Below are positions 1-7,773 of a DNA stretch of 20,907 nucleotides, in pieces. The notes under the pieces are model-generated. The model saw only the letters and a program-made list of their open reading frames with translations, was not told the DNA's origin and ran no database searches. Origin of the DNA: JBGSOW01 sp041738875 (GTDB taxonomy: Bacteria; Patescibacteriota; Dojkabacteria; CALFHW01); contig JBGSOW010000073.1 of NCBI GenBank assembly GCA_041738875.1, positions 1-20,907 on the forward strand. Direction: 5' to 3'. A program made the position numbers and the translations under genes. Position 1 is the first letter of the stretch. Each line of letters starts with the position of its first letter.

Positions 1-203
1 ACTTTTAACCAAAGCTTTCCTTTTCTTTTTGTCTCACGAACAATTGCTTTACGTGCTGATTCAATTTGACCTTGGTGTAACCAACCCATTTGAGTTGCTT
101 GCAGACCAATCTCACCATTGCTAACTTCGCTACCACGTAGAGCTAAACCTCTTAGGTTGCCTCTAAATTCTTTTCTGTGTTTTGTTCTTTTAGGTTGTAA
201 CAT
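1..203 (-). CDS. rplP: Ribosomal protein uL16 (N-terminal part, cut by window edge)
   Basis: uL16 is a large-subunit protein near the A site and central protuberance. My translation from the ATG at 203 gives 67 residues starting MLQPKRTKHRKEF, which matches the family's opening (MLxPKRTKYRK). It continues through a recognisable GEIGLQA and the GQIESARKAIVRETKRKGK helix region. The remaining half of a roughly 137-residue protein lies beyond the left edge. The start lies 2 nt after the rpsC stop, which is the normal S10-operon order. No Shine-Dalgarno motif precedes it, so translation probably continues from rpsC. Confidence 0.95.
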   Translation of the reverse strand, partial: MLQPKRTKHRKEFRGNLRGLALRGSEVSNGEIGLQATQMGWLHQGQIESARKAIVRETKRKGKLWLK

Positions 204-205
204 AA

Positions 206-856
206 TTAATTTCCGACTTCATAACTGAATTTTTCTCCTTTATAGACCCATACCTTAATACCATGAATACCAGCATTTGGTACTTGTATCTTTACGTATG
301 CATAATCTATACCTGCTCTGATTGTTTGTAGAGGAACTGTGCCCCATTGGAACTTTTCTGTTCTAGCAATTTCAGCACCCTTAATACGACCTGAAACCCA
401 AATCCTAACTCCTTTAACTTCTCTATCAGTTTTTGCTGCTTCCAAAGCTCTACTTGCTGAAAATTTTGGCACGATTCTACGCTCTAATTGGTTTGCAATA
501 TTCTCTCCGATTAGTTGAGCTGAAGATTCTGGATTTTTAACTTCCAAAACCTTAAGTTCAATATTTTTACCATACTTACGCATAAGCTCTTTGCGAATTG
601 CCTCGATGCCACTTCCTGCACGACCAATAACAACACCAGGTCTTGCAACTGAGATTACTATTTCTAGTTTGCTTGCATATCTATTTACATTAACTTGCTC
701 AAGTCCAGCGCTTTTAAGTTTTTCTTGCAAGAAGTTACGAATTTCAACGTCCTGCAAAACCATATCTGCATACTTAGCTTTACCAGCAAACCAAGCTGAT
801 TGCCAACCTAGGTTTACACCGATTCTAATTGCTTTTGGATGAACTTTTTGACCCAT
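206..856 (-). CDS. rpsC: Ribosomal protein uS3
   Basis: uS3 is a small-subunit protein at the mRNA entry channel. It has 216 residues, close to the usual 210-230. It opens with MGQKVHPKAIRIGV, the family signature. A KH domain around residues 60-110 carries the GRAGSGIEAIRKEL helix-turn and the GxxG-type loop. The C-terminal domain has GVRIWVSGRIKGAEIARTE and ends in the typical KVWVYKGE region. Its ATG overlaps the last base of the rplV stop (TAATG), which suggests termination-reinitiation coupling. No SD is visible upstream. Confidence 0.97.
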   Translation of the reverse strand: MGQKVHPKAIRIGVNLGWQSAWFAGKAKYADMVLQDVEIRNFLQEKLKSAGLEQVNVNRYASKLEIVISVARPGVVIGRAGSGIEAIRKELMRKYGKNIELKVLEVKNPESSAQLIGENIANQLERRIVPKFSASRALEAAKTDREVKGVRIWVSGRIKGAEIARTEKFQWGTVPLQTIRAGIDYAYVKIQVPNAGIHGIKVWVYKGEKFSYEVGN

Positions 857-1200
857 TACTTTTTAATTAGCTCTACAGTTAAATTACTACCTCTTTTTAA
901 AACTTTAAAATATCTACCACGTGAAACTGCTCTTCCGCGTTTAAATGTTACTGCTGGTGTCACGAAGATATTCTTTACAATTAGTCCTTCTTTAGTTGCA
1001 CCGTGGTTGTTCTCCGCGTTTGCTCTAGCAGATTCGATTGTTTTGCGAACCATTTCAGCTCCTCTTTTATCTAAGAAGTTAAGCTGAGTAACCGCAGCTT
1101 CTGCATCCATATTCTTCACCAAATTAGCAACTAGCACTAATTTGCGCGGAGAAATTCTGACGTTATTCAATTTTGCTACATATTTTTCCATGTTGACCAT
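856..1200 (-). CDS. rplV: Ribosomal protein uL22
   Basis: uL22 lines the peptide exit tunnel. The sequence has VRISPRKLVLVANLVKNMDAE at the start, the family's rRNA-binding segment. The C-terminal beta-hairpin region KRGRAVSRGRYFKVLKRGS is intact. Length is 114 residues, normal for the family. Two starts are possible: the ATG at 1200 (MVN-MEKY) or the in-frame ATG at 1191, which would give MEKYVAK and look more conserved. Neither has an SD. It follows rpsS by 9 nt. Confidence 0.95.
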   Translation of the reverse strand: MVNMEKYVAKLNNVRISPRKLVLVANLVKNMDAEAAVTQLNFLDKRGAEMVRKTIESARANAENNHGATKEGLIVKNIFVTPAVTFKRGRAVSRGRYFKVLKRGSNLTVELIKK

Positions 1201-1209
1201 TATATCAGT

Positions 1210-1515
1210 TTAGGATGATGAACTTCCAGTAGAACCTGTAGATTTAGCAATTTTTCCTTTTTTGCTATGTCCGTTGAATCTTCTAGTAGGGGAAAATTCT
1301 CCCAATCTATGACCTACCATTGATTCAGTGATTACTACGTCGATAAAATCTTTACCATTGTATACACCAATCTTTGAACCAACCATCTCTGGTGTGATTA
1401 CTGATGCACGAGCCCAAGTTTTGATTACAACTTTGGAATTAACGCCTCCTGCTTTATTTATTTTTTCAAGCAACCTTGCGTTTACAAATGGTCCTTTTTT
1501 TAGTGATCTACTCAT
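1210..1515 (-). CDS. rpsS: Ribosomal protein uS19
   Basis: uS19 sits in the 30S head and contacts uS13 and the A-site finger. It has 101 residues with MSRSLKKGPFVNARLLEKI at the start, and GHRLGEFSPTRRFNGHSKKGK in the core, both diagnostic. The C-terminus ends in a short Thr/Gly/Ser tail (STGSTGSSSS) in place of the usual basic tail. The gene starts 9 nt after rplB and has no SD. Identification is certain; the role of the tail is unknown. Confidence 0.96.
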   Translation of the reverse strand: MSRSLKKGPFVNARLLEKINKAGGVNSKVVIKTWARASVITPEMVGSKIGVYNGKDFIDVVITESMVGHRLGEFSPTRRFNGHSKKGKIAKSTGSTGSSSS

Positions 1516-1524
1516 GATTTATGA

Positions 1525-2397
1525 TTATACAATAGTTTTATAAGGTTTATTACGTGGTCTTAATTTACTCGTTCTTCTTTTAATAATAAATTTATTAGTT
1601 GATTTGTTTCTTCTTGTGATTTTACCACGTTTGTTACCCCAAGGATCTTTAACTGGACCTCCAGGACCGTGTCTACCACTTTTTCCTTGTCCACCACCAT
1701 GTGGATGTTTATAAGACATAGCAACTCCTCTAACTGTTGGTCTGATACCTTTTTTACGATTTCTACCTGCTTTTCCAATCTTCTGGTTTGAATGCTCGTT
1801 GTTTCCAATCATACCGATAGTGGCCATTGAATTTTCGCTTATCAATCTAATTTCACCACTTGGCATTTTAACTTGAACGTAACCTTTACCAGCTACACCT
1901 TGCAACTGAATCGAAACTCCTGCACTTCTTCCAAGGATTGCTCCATTACCAGGAACAAGTTCAACATTATTGATAAATGTTGCTGGTGGAATTACTTTCA
2001 ATGGATATGCATTACCAACTTCAATTGATTTTAGTGTGTCAGATGATATTATCTCCTGACCTATTTGAAGATTTTCAGGAGCAATAATATATCTATACTC
2101 ACCATCGCTATATTTTATAAGAGCAATATTTGCAGTTCTGTTTGGATCGTACTCAATCGAACTTACAACACCTGGAATATCTTTTTTATCACGTTTAAAA
2201 TCAATAACTCTGTATTGTCTTTTAACTCTTCCGCCTTTGTGACGAATAGTTATGATTCCTCTGGTATTCCTTCCTGCACTATATTTAACATTTTTGCGTA
2301 AAGATTTGATTTTTTTAGTTTCACCTTGCTGTTTGAACTTTACTAATTTAGTTCCACGAGATGATGCTGTTGTCGGTTTCCTTAATACTAAACTCAT
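1525..2397 (-). CDS. rplB: Ribosomal protein uL2
   Basis: uL2 is a core 50S protein needed for peptidyl transferase assembly. I place the start at the ATG at 2397 (MSLVLRKPTTASSRG), giving 290 residues. A longer GTG start at 2424 would overlap rplW by 23 nt and add a non-conserved peptide. The chosen ATG also has one of the few SD-like purine tracts in the window (AGGAGAAAGGA, ending about 10 nt upstream). The family core is intact: the GRNTRG and HKGGRVKRQYR stretches and the catalytically important loop GVAMSYKHPHGGGQGKSG with its histidine. The C-terminus is basic, as expected. Confidence 0.97.
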   Translation of the reverse strand: MSLVLRKPTTASSRGTKLVKFKQQGETKKIKSLRKNVKYSAGRNTRGIITIRHKGGRVKRQYRVIDFKRDKKDIPGVVSSIEYDPNRTANIALIKYSDGEYRYIIAPENLQIGQEIISSDTLKSIEVGNAYPLKVIPPATFINNVELVPGNGAILGRSAGVSIQLQGVAGKGYVQVKMPSGEIRLISENSMATIGMIGNNEHSNQKIGKAGRNRKKGIRPTVRGVAMSYKHPHGGGQGKSGRHGPGGPVKDPWGNKRGKITRRNKSTNKFIIKRRTSKLRPRNKPYKTIV

Positions 2398-2401
2398 TTG
2401 A

Positions 2402-2713
2402 TTATGATCCTTTCTCCTCTTCACTTATATTAAAGACGGGGATTTGATCACCTGCAACTAGAGTTACGTATGCAATCTTTTTAGGTGCTTGTCTATATGT
2501 CTTGCGCATTTTTCCTGCTCTTTTTTCTTTGCCGATTCTGTTTAACATATTTACACCTGAAACCTTAACAGAGTATTCTTTTTCAACAAAAGATTTAACT
2601 GTGCTTGCAGTAACAGTAGCTAATTTGCCATTAATAGCAAATGTGTACACATTCTTCTCTGCTGCAAGTGCTACAGATTTCTCTGATATCTTTGGCTCTA
2701 TCTTATGTTGCAT
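2402..2713 (-). CDS. rplW: Ribosomal protein uL23
   Basis: uL23 lies at the peptide exit and docks trigger factor and SRP. The 103-residue protein has the family pattern: a PKISEKSVALAAEKNVYTF opening, then TVKSFVEKEYSVKVSGVNMLN, then a basic hairpin (GKEKRAGKMRKTYRQAPKK), then a final strand. Length is normal. Its ATG overlaps the rplD stop by one base (TAATG). It is identified by motif and by its operon position between rplD and rplB. Confidence 0.95.
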   Translation of the reverse strand: MQHKIEPKISEKSVALAAEKNVYTFAINGKLATVTASTVKSFVEKEYSVKVSGVNMLNRIGKEKRAGKMRKTYRQAPKKIAYVTLVAGDQIPVFNISEEEKGS

Positions 2714-3327
2714 TATTGATTATACTTACTTAAATATTTTGTAAATGCTGAAGTAGTAAAAACTACTTTAGTTGCAATTGCTAAGTCATATAATGACATA
2801 TCGCTAATTGATTTTGATTTTACTTGTTTCAAATTTCTAGAATATTTATAAAGGTCACTGCTATCGTGAACAAGTACAAATCTTTCCTCACCAATCTTTT
2901 CTGCATATTCTTTCAACTGCGATGTTTTATTAATTTCTGGCAACTCAATAGTAAGTATTGCCCCTTTAGAAATCATTTCACCTAGCAAGTAAAGTGCAGC
3001 AACTTCCTTCTCCTTTTTATTCATTTTCATTTTATAGGTAAGAGTGTTTCTAGGTCCAAAAGTGACTCCACCACCTACCCAGATAGGTGAACGATTTGAA
3101 CCGTGTCTTGCACGACCTGTACCTTTTTGTCTCCATGGCTTTTTACCACCACCTGAGACATCTGCTCTTGTTTTTGTATGTGCGTTTCCCTGTCTTTGGT
3201 TACTTCTATATACACGAATGTATTTAGCAAGCGCAACTTCACCGCCAGATTTCGCACCAACTACTGGAACGTCAGAATACTCTTTTTCAGATTTTTTACC
3301 TGTTTTGTCGAAATGGTTTATTTTCAT
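2713..3327 (-). CDS. rplD: Ribosomal protein uL4
   Basis: uL4 is a 50S protein that reaches the exit tunnel; in E. coli it also represses the S10 operon. It has 204 residues with the diagnostic tunnel-loop segment: RQGNAHTKTRADVSGGGKKP, then WRQKGTGRARHGSNRSP and GGGVTFGP. The C-terminal Rossmann-like half follows (ERFVLVHDSSDLYKYSRNLK, then DLAIATKVVFT). Its ATG shares a base with the rplC stop. Whether it autoregulates here is unknown, but a strong hairpin lies ahead of rpsJ. Confidence 0.96.
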   Translation of the reverse strand: MKINHFDKTGKKSEKEYSDVPVVGAKSGGEVALAKYIRVYRSNQRQGNAHTKTRADVSGGGKKPWRQKGTGRARHGSNRSPIWVGGGVTFGPRNTLTYKMKMNKKEKEVAALYLLGEMISKGAILTIELPEINKTSQLKEYAEKIGEERFVLVHDSSDLYKYSRNLKQVKSKSISDMSLYDLAIATKVVFTTSAFTKYLSKYNQ

Positions 3328-3935
3328 TAATCTATAAAACTAATAATTACTTTAGCGTTTCTTGGTCCAGGTACAGCACCTTTTACTAGAACAAATTTAT
3401 TGCTTGAATCAACTCCAACGATTTGTAAATTTTTAACAGTTTTCATTTCTCCACCCATTCTACCTGCCATTTTCTTACCTTTTAAAACTCTTCCTGGTGT
3501 AGTTCCTGATCCAATAGATCCAGGAGCACGCATTCTGTCAGACTGTCCGTGAGTTCTTTTTCCTCCACGAAAACCCCATCTCTTCATAACACCTTGAAAA
3601 CCTTTTCCTTTGGAAATAGCAGTCACGTTGATTTTTTTTCCAACATAATCCTCACGTATTTCTATTTTAAAAGGAAATGATTCACTCGCATCATAAAACT
3701 TCTTCTCAACCTCAAGAACATAAAGTGGTGTACTTTCACCATTCTTATAGTTTCCCGCAAAAGAATTATCACCATTTTTTCGAGAAAAACCGCCCAACAC
3801 GTAATTATCTTTGCTATTAGAACTTTCTTTTACGATAAAGTTATCACTTACATCTAAAATGGTTACAGGTAACAAAGTACCATCTTCATTAAAGATTTGA
3901 GTCATTTCTTTTTTTACAGCGATTAATTTCTTCAT
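3327..3935 (-). CDS. rplC: Ribosomal protein uL3
   Basis: uL3 is a 50S assembly protein whose extended loop reaches the peptidyl transferase centre. The 202-residue product begins MKKLIAVKKEMTQIFNEDG, close to the family start (xGxKxGMTQIF). The central GKGFQGVMKRWGFRGGKRTH and the W-finger region GSIGSGTTPGRVLKGKKMAG are intact. The C-terminal GAVPGPRNAKVII is also typical. It starts 1 nt after the rpsJ stop and has no SD. Confidence 0.96.
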   Translation of the reverse strand: MKKLIAVKKEMTQIFNEDGTLLPVTILDVSDNFIVKESSNSKDNYVLGGFSRKNGDNSFAGNYKNGESTPLYVLEVEKKFYDASESFPFKIEIREDYVGKKINVTAISKGKGFQGVMKRWGFRGGKRTHGQSDRMRAPGSIGSGTTPGRVLKGKKMAGRMGGEMKTVKNLQIVGVDSSNKFVLVKGAVPGPRNAKVIISFID

Positions 3936-3936
3936 A

Positions 3937-4239
3937 TTATTTGATTTCTATTGACACTCCAGCAGCAACTTGTAAATGAGTTAATGCATCGATTGTTCTT
4001 GCATTGTGATCTACGATCTCTAACAATCTTTTATGAAATCTCATTTCATAATGCTCTTTTGATTGTCCGTCAATGTGAGGAGAATTATTTACAACCCAGA
4101 TTTTTCTTTGTGTAGGTAGAGGAATAGGACCTGTTACAACAGCACCTGTTCTTACTACAGACTCAACAATCTGAGCTGTTACTTTCTCAACTAACTTAGA
4201 GTCATAACCTTTAATTTTAATTCTGAGCTTTTGTGTCAT
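3937..4239 (-). CDS. rpsJ: Ribosomal protein uS10
   Basis: uS10 is a 30S head protein and also a NusB antitermination partner. I use the ATG at 4239 (MTQKLRIKIKGYDSKL), giving 100 residues, the family's normal length. A longer reading frame from 4275 would start inside the hairpin and add 12 non-conserved residues. Family signatures are present: GPIPLPTQRKIWVVNNSPHI, then KEHYEMRFHKRLLEIVD, with the loop residues that touch rRNA. It is the first gene of the S10 cluster proper, 53 nt downstream of tuf. Confidence 0.96.
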   Translation of the reverse strand: MTQKLRIKIKGYDSKLVEKVTAQIVESVVRTGAVVTGPIPLPTQRKIWVVNNSPHIDGQSKEHYEMRFHKRLLEIVDHNARTIDALTHLQVAAGVSIEIK

Positions 4240-4250
4240 TATTATAATTT

Positions 4251-4280
4251 TGTGAGTGCCAGTTAAAACTGGCACTCACA
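4251..4280 (-). promoter_or_regulatory. Intercistronic hairpin between tuf and rpsJ
   Basis: The sequence TGTGAGTGCCAGT is followed by a 4-nt loop and its exact complement, making a 13-bp perfect stem. It begins 12 nt after the tuf stop and ends 11 nt before the rpsJ ATG. No T-run follows on the coding (minus) strand, so it does not look like a simple intrinsic terminator. It could be a processing site, an mRNA stabiliser, a partial attenuator, or a binding site for a ribosomal protein regulator such as uL4. The structure is seen; the function is inferred. Confidence 0.75.
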
Positions 4281-4292
4281 GTTTAATCTTAT

Positions 4293-5465
4293 TTATTTAA
4301 TTACTTTAGTTACAATACCTGAACCTACTGTTCTACCTCCTTCACGAATTGCAAATCTCATTTTTTCTTCGATTGCAACTGGTTTAGTTAGTTTAACAAC
4401 GATTTCTACATTATCACCTGGCATTACCATTTCAGTACCCTCTTTTAGAGTAACTTCACCAGTTACGTCAGTTGTTCTGATATAGAACTGTGGTCTGTAT
4501 CCGCTAAAGAATGCAGTATGTCTTCCACCTTCATCTTTTCCAAGGATATATACCTCAGCTTCGAATTCTGTATGTGGATTGATTGAACCTTTTGCTGCAA
4601 TAACTTGTCCTCTTTCGATTTCGTCTCGTTTGTAACCACGAATCAATAGACCAACGTTATCTCCAGCTTGTCCATCTTGCATGGATTTGTTGAACATTTC
4701 AACACCAGTAATTGTAATTGGTTTAACATCTTCTGTAAGGCCAATAAGCAACATTTCTTCTCCGACCTTTACTTTTCCAGCTTCAATTCTACCAGTAGCA
4801 ACTGTTCCGCGACCTTCGATAGAAAATACGTCCTCAACTGGCATCAAGAATGGTTTGTCGATTGGTCTTTCTGGAAGTGGAATTGTTTCATCAACTGCAG
4901 CCATTAGCTTTTTGATATCTTCTTGTGCAGTAGCATCACCTTCGTATGCTTTAAGTGAATTACCACGAATAACTGGAATATTATCTCCGTCGAAACCATT
5001 TTTTGTCAAAAGCTCTCTAATTTCCTCTTCAACAAGGTCAACTAGATCAGAATCCATATCTTCAAACATATTGATATAAACAACGAAGTGTTTTACACCA
5101 ACCTGTTTTGCCAAAAGAACGTGTTCCTTTGTCTGAGGCATAGGACCATCTGAAGCAGATACTACCAATACTGCTCCATCCATCTGTGCAGCACCAGTGA
5201 TCATGTTTTTGATGTAATCTTTGTGTCCTGGACAGTCAACAATTGCGTAATGTCTATTTTCTGTTTCTGCTTCTACATGAGCTACAGCAATAGTAATAGA
5301 TTTAGCTCTTGATTCTGGCGATTTGTCTAGTTTCTCTATCCATTTATCTTTATTATCTCCTCCGAACACAGATAAAACAGCTCGAAGTGTTGTGGTTTTA
5401 CCGTGGTCAACGTGACCTAGTGTACCAATATTTACGTGTGGTTTTGTTCTTACGTAATCTCCCAT
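4293..5465 (-). CDS. tuf: Elongation factor Tu, with altered GTPase motifs
   Basis: EF-Tu brings aminoacyl-tRNA to the ribosome as a GTP complex. The product has 390 residues. Domains II and III look orthodox (GRGTVATGRIEAG, GGRHTAFFSGYRPQFYIRTT, REGGRTVGSG). In the G domain, G1 (GHVDHGKT, residues 17-24) and G3 (DCPGH, 77-81) are normal. G2 reads KSITI (55-59) where the family has RGITI. G4 reads N-M-F-E (132-135) instead of NKxD. G5 reads NSL (169-171) instead of SAL. The reading frame is otherwise intact, so sequencing error is unlikely. The gene occupies the housekeeping locus between fusA and rpsJ. It may be the cell's only EF-Tu or a divergent paralogue; this window cannot say which. 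Confidence 0.93.
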   Translation of the reverse strand: MGDYVRTKPHVNIGTLGHVDHGKTTTLRAVLSVFGGDNKDKWIEKLDKSPESRAKSITIAVAHVEAETENRHYAIVDCPGHKDYIKNMITGAAQMDGAVLVVSASDGPMPQTKEHVLLAKQVGVKHFVVYINMFEDMDSDLVDLVEEEIRELLTKNGFDGDNIPVIRGNSLKAYEGDATAQEDIKKLMAAVDETIPLPERPIDKPFLMPVEDVFSIEGRGTVATGRIEAGKVKVGEEMLLIGLTEDVKPITITGVEMFNKSMQDGQAGDNVGLLIRGYKRDEIERGQVIAAKGSINPHTEFEAEVYILGKDEGGRHTAFFSGYRPQFYIRTTDVTGEVTLKEGTEMVMPGDNVEIVVKLTKPVAIEEKMRFAIREGGRTVGSGIVTKVIK

Positions 5466-5527
5466 GACTAAAAACGTTATATAAATTAAGTAATGTTAAT
5501 TAAGTATAGTCTTAATTCCGTCTAATT

Positions 5528-5556
5528 GTTATACCAAAAAGGCGTCAAAAATACAA
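5528..5556 (-). promoter_or_regulatory. Candidate sigma70-type promoter for tuf and the S10 cluster
   Basis: On the minus strand the 123-nt gap between fusA and tuf contains TTGTAT (5556-5551), 17 nt, then TATAAC (5533-5528). The predicted transcript would have a leader of about 55 nt before the tuf ATG. The -35 match is weak (4 of 6), so the call rests on the spacing and on the gap being the largest in the ribosomal block. No clear terminator for fusA is seen in the same gap. Confidence 0.35.
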
Positions 5557-5588
5557 ACCAATTCATGCAAACCTGAGATATTTTCAGA

Positions 5589-7694
5589 TTATTTTGCCAA
5601 AATGTCGTTCACAACGTTAGCAGGAACTTTTTCATAGTGGCTAAATTCCATTACACTGTTGGCTTTACCTTTACTCATTGACCTAAGGTCATTCACCCAT
5701 CCGAACAAATTACTAATCGGAACATCAGCAGTAATCTCTTGCATCTTACCACGATTAGTCATGCCTTTAATCTGTCCTCTTTTTGCTGAAAGTGCTCCTG
5801 TAACGTCTCCAGCATAATCCGGAGGCGTACTAACTACAACTTTCATAATTGGTTCCAGAAGAATTGGTGTCGCCTTCCTCATAGCTTCCTTGAAAGCTCT
5901 TGTACCGACGATTCTGAAAGTATCTGTATTTGAGTCTACATCATGATAGCTGCCATCTACAAGTTTTACTTTGATGTCAACAACAGGATAACCTCCAATA
6001 ACACCTGAATCCAAGGCATTCTGGATACCTTTATCTACTGATGGGATATATTCCCTTGGAACAGCGCCACCTTTAACTTCGTCGATAAATTCGTATCCCG
6101 CACCTCTTTCTTGAGGAGTAAGAATAATTTCAACATCAGCAAATTGTCCTGCTCCACCAGTTTGCTTTTTAAGTACTTCTCTATGAGAAATCTCATTTTC
6201 GATAGTTTCTCTATATGCAACTTGTGGCTTACCAGTGATTACTTCGATACCATAATCCCTTTTCATAATGTCAACTTTGATTTCAAGATGAAGCTCTCCC
6301 ATTCCTGAAATAATTGTCTGACCTGTTTCTTTATCTGTATTTGCTCTAAATGTAGGGTCTTCTTGTACCAATTTTCTAAGCACTTCACCCATTTTCTCTT
6401 GGTCGCTTTTTGTTTTTGGTTCGATTGCATATTGCACAACCGGATCTGGAAAGTCGATACTTTCCAATAAAATTGGATTTGCTTCTTCACAGATTGTATT
6501 TCCAGTGAAGCTATCTTTAAATCCTACTACTGCAACGATATCTCCTGCTGTCGCAGTAGACACCTCTTCTCTTTTATTCGCATGCATTAGAATAATTCGA
6601 CCAACTCTTTCTTTAATCTGTTTTGCAGAGTTATATACATATGTACCAGATTGAATAGTACCTGAATAGATTCTACAGAATGCCAACGAACCAACATGGG
6701 GATCCATTGCAATTTTGAACAATAGGGCAGAAAGTGGTTGATCTGCAGTAAGTTCTCGTGTGACCTCTTCTTCACTATTGTATGGATTGTGACCTGTGAT
6801 GAATTTAATGTCAGTTGGTGCAGGTAGGTATAGTGCAACTGAATCAAGTAGCAACTGCACGCCTTTATTGGCTAACGCTGAACCACCTAGAACTGGGAAC
6901 ATTCTTCCAGTAATTACACCTTTGCGGATTGCTGCTACAAGTTCGTCATATGTAATTTCTTCATCAGCAAGGAATTTCTCAGCAAGATCGTCATCAATAC
7001 TTGCAGCTGCATCGAGAAGTACTTCACGATATTCTTTTGCTTGCTCTAGATTTTCTGCTGGAATTTCGGTAATCTCGATATCCTTGCCCATTTCGTCATG
7101 AAACATGTGTGCTTTCATAGCAACAAGGTCGATAATACCTTTGAAGTTGGATTCACTACCAATTGGCAACTGGATCGCAACTGCGTTGTCGTCAAGTTCG
7201 TGTCTGATACTTTTGAGTGACATAAAGAAGTCTCCTCCAATTGCATCGAGCTTATTGATGAAACAAAGTCTTGGTACATTATATTTTGCAGCTTGGAACC
7301 ATACTTTTGATGATTGCGGCTCTACACCCATTTTTCCATCGAATACAGTTACAGCGCCATCTAGTACTCTAAGCGATCTTTCAACTTCAGCTGTAAAGTC
7401 TACGTGCCCTGGTGTGTCGATAATGTTGATTCTATATTGAATACCGTTTGCAGTCCAAAAACAAGTAGTTGCTGCTGATTGAATAGTAATACCTCTTTCT
7501 TTCTCCTGTTGCATGAAATCCATTTCGGCTTCACCGTAATGAACTTCTCCAAGTTTATGTTTTTTTCCTGTGAAATACAGTACTCTTTCTGTAGTAGTAG
7601 TTTTTCCAGCATCAACATGGGCTATAATCCCAATATTACGATAAAATTTTACATTAGTAACTCCTTCAGTCTTTTGCTTTGCGGTTGTGCTCAT
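5589..7694 (-). CDS. fusA: Elongation factor G
   Basis: EF-G is the translocation and ribosome-recycling GTPase. I choose the ATG at 7694 (MSTTAKQKTEG), giving 701 residues, which is normal. The longer reading frame starts at a TTG at 7754, on top of a likely promoter, and adds an unconserved 20-residue leader. All G motifs are canonical: AHVDAGKT (G1), RGITI (G2), DTPGH (G3), NKLD (G4) and GSA (G5). Domain IV has the QTGGAGQFADV loop, and the C-terminus ends EFSHYEKVPANVV. rpsL and rpsG, its usual upstream partners, are missing here. It is followed by tuf. Confidence 0.97.
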   Translation of the reverse strand: MSTTAKQKTEGVTNVKFYRNIGIIAHVDAGKTTTTERVLYFTGKKHKLGEVHYGEAEMDFMQQEKERGITIQSAATTCFWTANGIQYRINIIDTPGHVDFTAEVERSLRVLDGAVTVFDGKMGVEPQSSKVWFQAAKYNVPRLCFINKLDAIGGDFFMSLKSIRHELDDNAVAIQLPIGSESNFKGIIDLVAMKAHMFHDEMGKDIEITEIPAENLEQAKEYREVLLDAAASIDDDLAEKFLADEEITYDELVAAIRKGVITGRMFPVLGGSALANKGVQLLLDSVALYLPAPTDIKFITGHNPYNSEEEVTRELTADQPLSALLFKIAMDPHVGSLAFCRIYSGTIQSGTYVYNSAKQIKERVGRIILMHANKREEVSTATAGDIVAVVGFKDSFTGNTICEEANPILLESIDFPDPVVQYAIEPKTKSDQEKMGEVLRKLVQEDPTFRANTDKETGQTIISGMGELHLEIKVDIMKRDYGIEVITGKPQVAYRETIENEISHREVLKKQTGGAGQFADVEIILTPQERGAGYEFIDEVKGGAVPREYIPSVDKGIQNALDSGVIGGYPVVDIKVKLVDGSYHDVDSNTDTFRIVGTRAFKEAMRKATPILLEPIMKVVVSTPPDYAGDVTGALSAKRGQIKGMTNRGKMQEITADVPISNLFGWVNDLRSMSKGKANSVMEFSHYEKVPANVVNDILAK

Positions 7695-7741
7695 TATTTT
7701 GCGTTTATGCTCGTTATATTTAGTTAACAAAAAAGTAGTTA

Positions 7742-7770
7742 ATGATACCGTCAATAGGAAATTTTTACAA
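7742..7770 (-). promoter_or_regulatory. Candidate sigma70-type promoter for fusA
   Basis: On the minus strand TTGTAA (7770-7765) is followed by 17 nt and TATCAT (7747-7742). The expected start of transcription is about 40 nt before the fusA ATG. It lies just past the end of the 72-residue upstream gene, so fusA could be transcribed alone as well as by read-through. The hexamers match 4 of 6 and 5 of 6 consensus positions. Confidence 0.45.
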
Positions 7771-7773
7771 TGG

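Noticed and set aside
2398..2424. GTG start giving a longer rplB
   Set aside because: It would overlap rplW and adds residues not seen in uL2, while the ATG at 2397 has the conserved start and an SD-like tract.
4681..5079. Long plus-strand open frame inside tuf
   Set aside because: It lies wholly inside tuf on the opposite strand, has no family motifs, and is rich in Ser/Ile as expected for an antisense shadow of a conserved gene.
5572..5587. Possible terminator after fusA (CTGAGA/TTTCAG hairpin)
   Set aside because: The stem is only 6 bp with a wobble pair, and no T-run follows on the minus strand.
7695..7754. TTG start adding 20 residues to fusA
   Set aside because: The added leader is hydrophobic and unconserved, and overlaps the candidate fusA promoter; the ATG at 7694 fits EF-G length.
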